DNA of 9,117 nucleotides from Pseudomonadota bacterium (GTDB lineage Bacteria; Pseudomonadota; Alphaproteobacteria; Rhizobiales; Devosiaceae), in NCBI GenBank assembly GCA_023430705.1, contig JAEYZJ010000020.1:1-9117 (forward strand), in the 5' to 3' direction. A program made the translations under genes and the position numbers. The notes under the pieces were generated by a model. The model was not told the DNA's origin and ran no database searches. It saw only the letters and a list, made by a program, of their open reading frames with translations. Shown here one piece after another: positions 6,089-9,117 of the stretch. How positions within the stretch are numbered: the first letter of the stretch is position 1; every line of letters starts with the position of its first letter.

Positions 6089-6880
6089 ATGTTCAAACCA
6101 CTATCCAGACTCGTCTCCGCCGTGCTGATCGCCGGCGCTGTCCTTACGGCGCCCGCGATGGCCGGCGACCTGCAGGACATCATCTCGGCCGGCAAGGTGC
6201 GCATCGGCGTGCCGGTGGACGTGCCGCCGTTCGGCTCCGTCGATGCCAATAACGAGGCCGTCGGTCTCGACGTCGACATGGCCAAGATGATCGCCGAGGC
6301 GCTTGGCGTCGAACTGGAACTGCAGCAGATCACCGGCGCCAACCGCGTGCCGTATCTCGTGACCGACCGGCTCGACATCGTCATCGCGGCGATGGGTGCA
6401 ACGGCAGAGCGCGCGCTGTCGATCGCTTTCACTTCGCCCTACGCGGCACTGTCGAGCGGCGTCTTCGGGCCTGCCGGCCTGGAAATCGCCGGCCCCGAGG
6501 ACATCGGCAGCAACGTCGTCGCCGTGGCGCGTGGCACGACGCAGGACCTGCTGCTGACCGAACTGGCGCCCAACGCCAACATCCAGCGCTTCGACGATGA
6601 CGCGACCGCCGCTGCCGCGTTCCTCGCGGGCCAGGCCCAGTTGCTGGCCACTGCCGACGTGGTTGCCAAGGAAATCGCGACCAAGAACCCGGGCACCGTG
6701 CTGGACCAGAAGTTCATCCTCGCCTTCTCGCCGACCTACATCGGCGTGCAGCAGGGCAGCCCGGAACTGCTGCGCTGGCTCGACACCTTCGTGCACATCC
6801 AGCTGCGCACCGGCAAGCTCGACGAGCTCTCGCAGAAGTGGATCGGCACCACGCTGCCCAAGCCCTTCCCGTCGATCTGA
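6089..6880 (+). CDS. Periplasmic substrate-binding protein, family 3 (polar amino acid type)
   Basis: This 263-aa secreted protein captures the substrate for the preceding transporter. Residues 1-25 are a signal peptide (MFKPLSRL, hydrophobic core, then APAMA before Gly26) with a signal peptidase I site. There is no lipobox cysteine. The mature part is a family-3 (SBP_bac_3) bilobal protein: KVRIGVPVDVPPFG (36-49), DVDMAKMIAEALGV (61-74), DIVIAAMGATAERALSIAFTSPYAA (96-120) and GTTQD (149-153). Arg108 in TAERA occupies the usual carboxylate-binding position, and Asp190 in TAD the usual amino-group position, which suggests an alpha-amino-acid-like ligand. The normal GxVDAVVAD stretch before Asp190 is replaced by GQAQLLATAD, so ligand preference may be unusual. 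GAGGGG at 6075-6080 supports the start. A strong hairpin follows the gene. Confidence 0.92.
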   Translation: MFKPLSRLVSAVLIAGAVLTAPAMAGDLQDIISAGKVRIGVPVDVPPFGSVDANNEAVGLDVDMAKMIAEALGVELELQQITGANRVPYLVTDRLDIVIAAMGATAERALSIAFTSPYAALSSGVFGPAGLEIAGPEDIGSNVVAVARGTTQDLLLTELAPNANIQRFDDDATAAAAFLAGQAQLLATADVVAKEIATKNPGTVLDQKFILAFSPTYIGVQQGSPELLRWLDTFVHIQLRTGKLDELSQKWIGTTLPKPFPSI

Positions 6881-6894
6881 TCCGACTGACCATC

Positions 6895-6917
6895 TCCGGC
6901 GGGGACTCCCCGCCGGA
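6895..6917 (+). terminator. Hairpin between binding protein and enzyme genes (attenuator or mRNA 3' stabiliser)
   Basis: TCCGGCGGGG (6895-6904) and CCCCGCCGGA (6908-6917) pair perfectly over 10 bp around the loop ACT, followed by TTCCTTTG. The stem is strong but the T-tract is interrupted, so partial termination is likely. In such operons this arrangement allows more binding protein than downstream enzyme. It also leaves only about 37 nt before the next start codon. Confidence 0.65.
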
Positions 6918-6953
6918 TTCCTTTGCCCATATTCAGAGACAAGTATCTCCGCC

Positions 6954-7970
6954 ATGGCCCGCACCTCGACCGCCACAACCGGCATTGATTTCGACAAGGC
7001 TGGTCGGCAGACCGGATTTGTGAACATCCCGCACTCGCCGCACGAGGACGCCTGGGGCGCCACGCGTCTGCCGATCGCTCAGATCAAGAACGGCGAAGGC
7101 CCGACGGTCATCCTGCAGGCCGGCAACCACGGCGACGAGTATGAAGGCCAGATCGCGCTGGGCGAAATGATCCGCGAGCTCGATCCGGGCATGGTGAACG
7201 GGCGCCTGATCTTCCTGCCCTCGCTGAACCTGCCCGCCGTACTCGCAGGACGTCGCACCTCGCCGATCGATGGCCTGAACCTGAACCGCACCTTTCCGGG
7301 CGACCCGGTCGGCACCATCACGCAGCAGATTTCCGCCTACGTGAACGACATCATCATGCCGATGGGCGACGCCTACCTGGACCTCCACTCGGGTGGTTCA
7401 TCGCTTGATATTCTTCCCAGCGCTGTCATCGAACCGGCTGCCGACCCCGCGTTGCGCAAGGCGAACGTCGCCGCTGTCCTGGCCTTCGACGCGCCCCTGA
7501 CCGTGGTGATCGACAACCTCGGCGACCCGCGCACATCGACGGCGACTTCGGTCCGCCATGGCCTCATCACTGTCGGTACCGAACTGGCCGGTGCGGGCAC
7601 GGTCTCGATCGATGCGCTCAACATTTGCCGCCGTGGCGTGCGCAACGTGCTGTCCCACCTCGGCGTGCTGCCGCCCACCGGCAGGCAGCCTGAGGCAGAC
7701 CCCTCGAAAATCCTTCGCATCCCGGGGCCCGACGCCTACGTCTATGCCACCTGCGACGGTGTGTTCGAGCCCTTCCACAAGCTTGGCGATGAAGTCCGCG
7801 CCGGCCAGGAAGCAGGCCGAATCCACAATCTCGCCGATCCGAGCCGTAACCCTGAAGTGGTGCACTACCGCGCCGACGGAATTGTCTACGGCCGTCGTCA
7901 GCCGGGCCGCGTCGTGGCCGGCAATGGCTGCATCACCGTCGCCGCCACCTACCAGGGTGAACTGGCATGA
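6954..7970 (+). CDS. Succinylglutamate desuccinylase/aspartoacylase-family N-deacylase, DoeB-like
   Basis: This 338-aa zinc carboxypeptidase-fold amidohydrolase should remove an acyl group from the amine of an N-acyl amino acid. Zinc ligands are His59 and Glu62 in GNHGDEYEG and His145 in DLHSGG. Glu210 in GTELAGAGTVS is the likely general base, and Asn111-Arg112 in LNLNRTFPGDPVGT are the usual carboxylate-binding residues. The pattern ID(F)D..GRQ.GF....S.H, FPGDP.GT and GTEL.G.G.VS closely resembles DoeB/EutE, the N-acetyl-diaminobutyrate deacetylase of ectoine breakdown, rather than AstE. A C-terminal beta-rich domain starts near 258 (PDAYVYATCDGVFEP). The open frame extends upstream to 6597, but that part overlaps the binding-protein gene and lacks family sequence, so ATG 6954 is chosen despite a weak ribosome binding site. 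It overlaps the dehydratase gene by 4 bp. The exact acyl group and substrate are unknown. Confidence 0.88.
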   Translation: MARTSTATTGIDFDKAGRQTGFVNIPHSPHEDAWGATRLPIAQIKNGEGPTVILQAGNHGDEYEGQIALGEMIRELDPGMVNGRLIFLPSLNLPAVLAGRRTSPIDGLNLNRTFPGDPVGTITQQISAYVNDIIMPMGDAYLDLHSGGSSLDILPSAVIEPAADPALRKANVAAVLAFDAPLTVVIDNLGDPRTSTATSVRHGLITVGTELAGAGTVSIDALNICRRGVRNVLSHLGVLPPTGRQPEADPSKILRIPGPDAYVYATCDGVFEPFHKLGDEVRAGQEAGRIHNLADPSRNPEVVHYRADGIVYGRRQPGRVVAGNGCITVAATYQGELA

Positions 7971-8911
7971 TCACCGTCGACGACATTCGCGCCGCCGCCG
8001 CGAGGATTGCAGGCAAGGTCCGTCGCACGCCGATGATCGCAGCCGACAACCTTTCCGCGCCGCTCTGCGACGGGGTCGAGGTGATGCTGAAGCTTGAGCT
8101 GCTGCAGGTTACCGGCTCGTTCAAGGCGCGTGGCGCTACCAACCGGTTGCTTTCGCTCGATCCCGAGGAACTCAAGCGCGGCATCGTCGCGGCCTCGGGC
8201 GGCAACCACGGCCTCGGCACCGCGCGCGCCGGCCGCATGGCAGGCGTGCCGGCGACCATCTTCCTGCCCACCAACGCGACACCCGCCAAGGTGGAAAAGC
8301 TGAAGCAGTGGGGCGCCGAGACCCGCGTGGTCGGCGCCTCCTTCACCGAGGCCAATGCCGCGGCGATGGACTTCGTGGCCGAGACCGGCGCCGCCTATTT
8401 CCACCCGTTCGCCGATCCGCAGGTCGTGGCCGGACAAGGCACCCTGGCCCTCGAGATTCTCGAGCAGATGCCCGACGTCGATACCGTGCTGGTTGCCATG
8501 GGCGGCGGCGGGCTGATCAGCGGTGTCGCGACGGCGATGCGAGCGCTGGCGCCGCATGTGCGCATCATCGGCATCGAGGCGGCCGGTGCGCCCGTGCTGC
8601 TGAAGGCGATCGAGGCGGGCTCGAACATCGCGCTCGACGCGATCACGACGTCGGTTGCCACCATGGCCTGTGCCAAGACCGACGACCGCATCTTCGAGAT
8701 CGTGCGCGACAAGGTCGACCAGATCGTCCTCGTCGACGACGATGAGATGCGCCGCGCCGCGCAGTACCTGTGGTTCGAGATGGGCCTTGCCGCCGATCTC
8801 AGCGGTGCTGCCGCCATCGCCGCGCTGCGCGAAGGCCGCATCGCGCTTCGCCCCGGCGAGCGAGTCTGTGCCATCGTCTGCGGCGCGGGGCCCGACGCCC
8901 TGCTGGGATAG
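7967..8911 (+). CDS. Threonine/serine dehydratase-like PLP enzyme (fold type II)
   Basis: This 314-aa cytoplasmic enzyme should use PLP to eliminate a beta-substituent such as water from a beta-hydroxy amino acid, giving a 2-oxo acid and ammonia. Lys53 in GSFKARGA is the Schiff-base lysine. SGGNHGLGTA (77-86) and the glycine loop GGGGLISG (179-186) bind the cofactor carboxylate/phosphate. Cys305 in CGAGPD sits where Ser or Cys contacts the pyridine nitrogen. There is no C-terminal ACT domain, so it resembles catabolic rather than biosynthetic threonine dehydratases. Its pairing with a DoeB-like deacylase recalls EutB of hydroxyectoine utilisation, but racemase or 3-hydroxyaspartate-dehydratase activity is also possible for this fold. 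The start overlaps the upstream stop (ATGA), so the two enzymes are translationally coupled. Confidence 0.9.
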   Translation: MITVDDIRAAAARIAGKVRRTPMIAADNLSAPLCDGVEVMLKLELLQVTGSFKARGATNRLLSLDPEELKRGIVAASGGNHGLGTARAGRMAGVPATIFLPTNATPAKVEKLKQWGAETRVVGASFTEANAAAMDFVAETGAAYFHPFADPQVVAGQGTLALEILEQMPDVDTVLVAMGGGGLISGVATAMRALAPHVRIIGIEAAGAPVLLKAIEAGSNIALDAITTSVATMACAKTDDRIFEIVRDKVDQIVLVDDDEMRRAAQYLWFEMGLAADLSGAAAIAALREGRIALRPGERVCAIVCGAGPDALLG

Positions 8912-8919
8912 AAGGGCTC

Positions 8920-9117
8920 ATGACCGGCGACGCACCTCCTCCCGGTCTTCATCCGGTCCTTGCCGCCGCCGTCGCCCGGCGGCAGCAAGGACCGCAATAC
9001 AGCCAGCTCGGCATCGCTGAAGCGCGGGCGCTCAACCTCGCCCGCCAGGGCCAGCCATCCCGGCTCCCCGCAGTGGAGTCGGTCACCGAGGTGACGGTAG
9101 TTGGCGCAACGGGCCCC
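8920..9117 (+). CDS. N-terminal fragment, possible alpha/beta hydrolase (esterase type)
   Basis: A rightward frame begins at ATG 8920, 8 nt after the dehydratase stop, and stays open for 66 codons to the window edge. A purine-rich GAAGGG at 8911-8916 precedes it closely. The visible part has LHPVLAAAVARRQQ, then IAEARALNLARQG, then VESVTEVTVVGATGP. This layout is typical of the N-terminal cap and first strand of HSL-type esterases, where an EARA.. helix is followed by a V..V....I.G..G.I strand. The catalytic GxSxG and the oxyanion HGG motif lie beyond the window, so the family call is provisional. As the apparent last visible gene of the operon it may hydrolyse an ester or amide of the same substrate. 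Confidence 0.5.
   Translation, partial: MTGDAPPPGLHPVLAAAVARRQQGPQYSQLGIAEARALNLARQGQPSRLPAVESVTEVTVVGATGP

Noticed and set aside
6597..6953. 119-codon upstream extension of the deacylase frame
   Set aside because: It overlaps the binding-protein gene in another frame, is Ser/Arg/Pro-rich and passes through the hairpin; the family's N-terminal pattern begins just after ATG 6954.

Overview
The window is a high-GC, gene-dense bacterial chromosome segment. It most resembles an alphaproteobacterium of the Rhizobiales or Rhodospirillales type. That rests on a sulfolipid-synthesis gene, a FixK/FNR-like regulator with FNR-type boxes, a DUF1269 membrane protein and polar-amino-acid ABC transporter genes; no taxonomic search was possible. 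I saw no insertion sequence, integrase, CRISPR array or rRNA.

Left part (1-2510). A UDP-sulfoquinovose synthase gene (sqdB) runs leftward and leaves the window before its C-terminus. A 356-base, partly AT-rich intergenic region separates it from two rightward genes: a glycine-zipper DUF1269 membrane protein and a 198-aa Crp/FNR-family regulator. The intergenic region holds two FNR-like dyads. One is a perfect palindrome upstream of sqdB. The other is a near-consensus FNR/FixK box placed correctly for class II activation of the DUF1269 gene. The regulator carries the E..SR recognition-helix signature but has no cysteine cluster. A local, possibly autoregulated FixK-type circuit is the natural reading.

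Middle (2511-3088). Two adjacent GC-rich hairpins are followed by a leftward tRNA-Arg(CCU) with encoded CCA, and then by about 330 bases in which I find no convincing gene.

Right part (3089-9117). A leftward IclR-family regulator is divergent from a rightward catabolic operon. The operon order is two polar-amino-acid permeases, their ATPase, a secreted family-3 substrate-binding protein, a DoeB/AstE-type zinc N-deacylase, a PLP-dependent threonine/serine-dehydratase-like enzyme, and the start of a gene resembling an alpha/beta hydrolase. Overlapping start/stop codons support co-transcription, and a strong hairpin separates the transporter block from the enzyme block. The likely logic is import of a small amino-acid-like compound, removal of an N-acyl group, then dehydration/deamination of a beta-hydroxy (or similar) amino acid, with IclR sensing the substrate or a product. 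The two enzymes recall the DoeB/EutB pair of (hydroxy)ectoine degradation. However, no ectoine hydrolase is visible and the transporter does not look like Ehu, so the substrate may be different and undescribed.
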